The notes under the pieces are model-generated. The model saw nothing but the letters and a program-made list of their open reading frames with translations, was not told the origin of the DNA and did not search any database. This document shows, one piece after another, positions 63,797 to 64,000 of a stretch of DNA of 64,000 nucleotides (its first letter is position 1; each line of letters starts with the position of its first letter). This DNA comes from Distichodus sexfasciatus (Eukaryota; Chordata; Actinopteri; Characiformes; Distichodontidae), in NCBI GenBank assembly GCA_032718565.1, contig JAVGVS010000022.1:186001-250000 (forward strand). Direction: 5' to 3'. The translations under genes were made by a program, and so were the position numbers.

Positions 63797-64000
63797 CTGT
63801 ACGCACACGCACAAACACGTGAATATATATTGAACCCCAAATGGATTTGATTCCTTATTGCTGATTTAACCCTCCAACAAACTGTGCATTCATGCTGCTA
63901 CTCAACTTCACATTGCTACCTTCAACTATATTGCACTTTGAACATCTAGAGCACAATGCTGGCCATGTACTCAGTTCAACTCAAGCTTCATTTACCACAA

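Noticed and set aside
62013..62405. 130-codon plus-strand ORF
   Set aside because: It is the antisense shadow of exon e2 extended into intron.
62484..63225. CRISPR-like array
   Set aside because: The repeats are contiguous 22-base units without spacers, inside a eukaryotic intron.
1785..63796. SYNE1 or a spectrin/dystonin gene instead of SYNE2
   Set aside because: Remembered human SYNE2 blocks match in order over e22-e27 and e50-e59; spectrins and dystonin have regular 106-residue repeats and other marker domains. A formal alignment would settle it.

Overview
This window is vertebrate, almost certainly teleost, nuclear DNA. It is AT-rich, has long introns, and is full of fish-type tRNA-derived SINEs, a LINE remnant, hAT-like elements and MITEs. 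As far as I can see it lies inside a single gene on the minus strand. That gene is the teleost orthologue of SYNE2 (nesprin-2 giant), the spectrin-repeat protein that links the cytoskeleton to the outer nuclear membrane. Both ends of the gene lie outside the window: the actin-binding CH domains would be beyond base 64000 and the C-terminal KASH segment before base 1.

I could place 59 exons, numbered e1 (63638-63796) to e59 (1785-1940) in transcript order. They come from acceptor/donor signals plus reading-phase agreement. Phases fit across every junction except the one inside the large repeat array (e10/e11). The exons add up to about 15.9 kb of coding sequence, roughly 5,300 residues. Most ORF starts seen in this DNA are internal Met, or alternative codons read as Met; none is a real initiation site.

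Layout from high to low coordinates (5' to 3' in the gene). (1) 63.8-57.4 kb: spectrin-type helices, e1-e5. (2) 57.6-46.3 kb: a very long disordered, acidic, Ser/Thr-rich section, the second half of e5 to e12. Its core, 53026-47658, is a tandem array of roughly 1.1-1.3 kb units, with one decayed unit in the middle. (3) 45.7-34.1 kb: spectrin helices again, including one giant 2,050-base exon (e15) and a segment (e22-e27) that aligns closely with what I remember of human SYNE2. (4) 32.8-30.2 kb: a second acidic linker, e28-e33. (5) 29.2-1.8 kb: a long run of spectrin repeats (e34-e59), ending at the repeat that in human SYNE2 lies a few repeats before the C-terminus.

Between exons I found four SINE or SINE-like families, a LINE reverse-transcriptase fragment, several hAT-like elements, and a pair of about 629-base MITEs. 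There are also palindromic MITEs and an 800-base block of about 33 copies of a 22-base minisatellite that grew inside a palindromic element. No RNA gene, CRISPR array or second protein-coding gene is supported. The most unusual feature is the disordered repeat array in the middle of the nesprin rod, with a dead unit that now appears to act as an intron.
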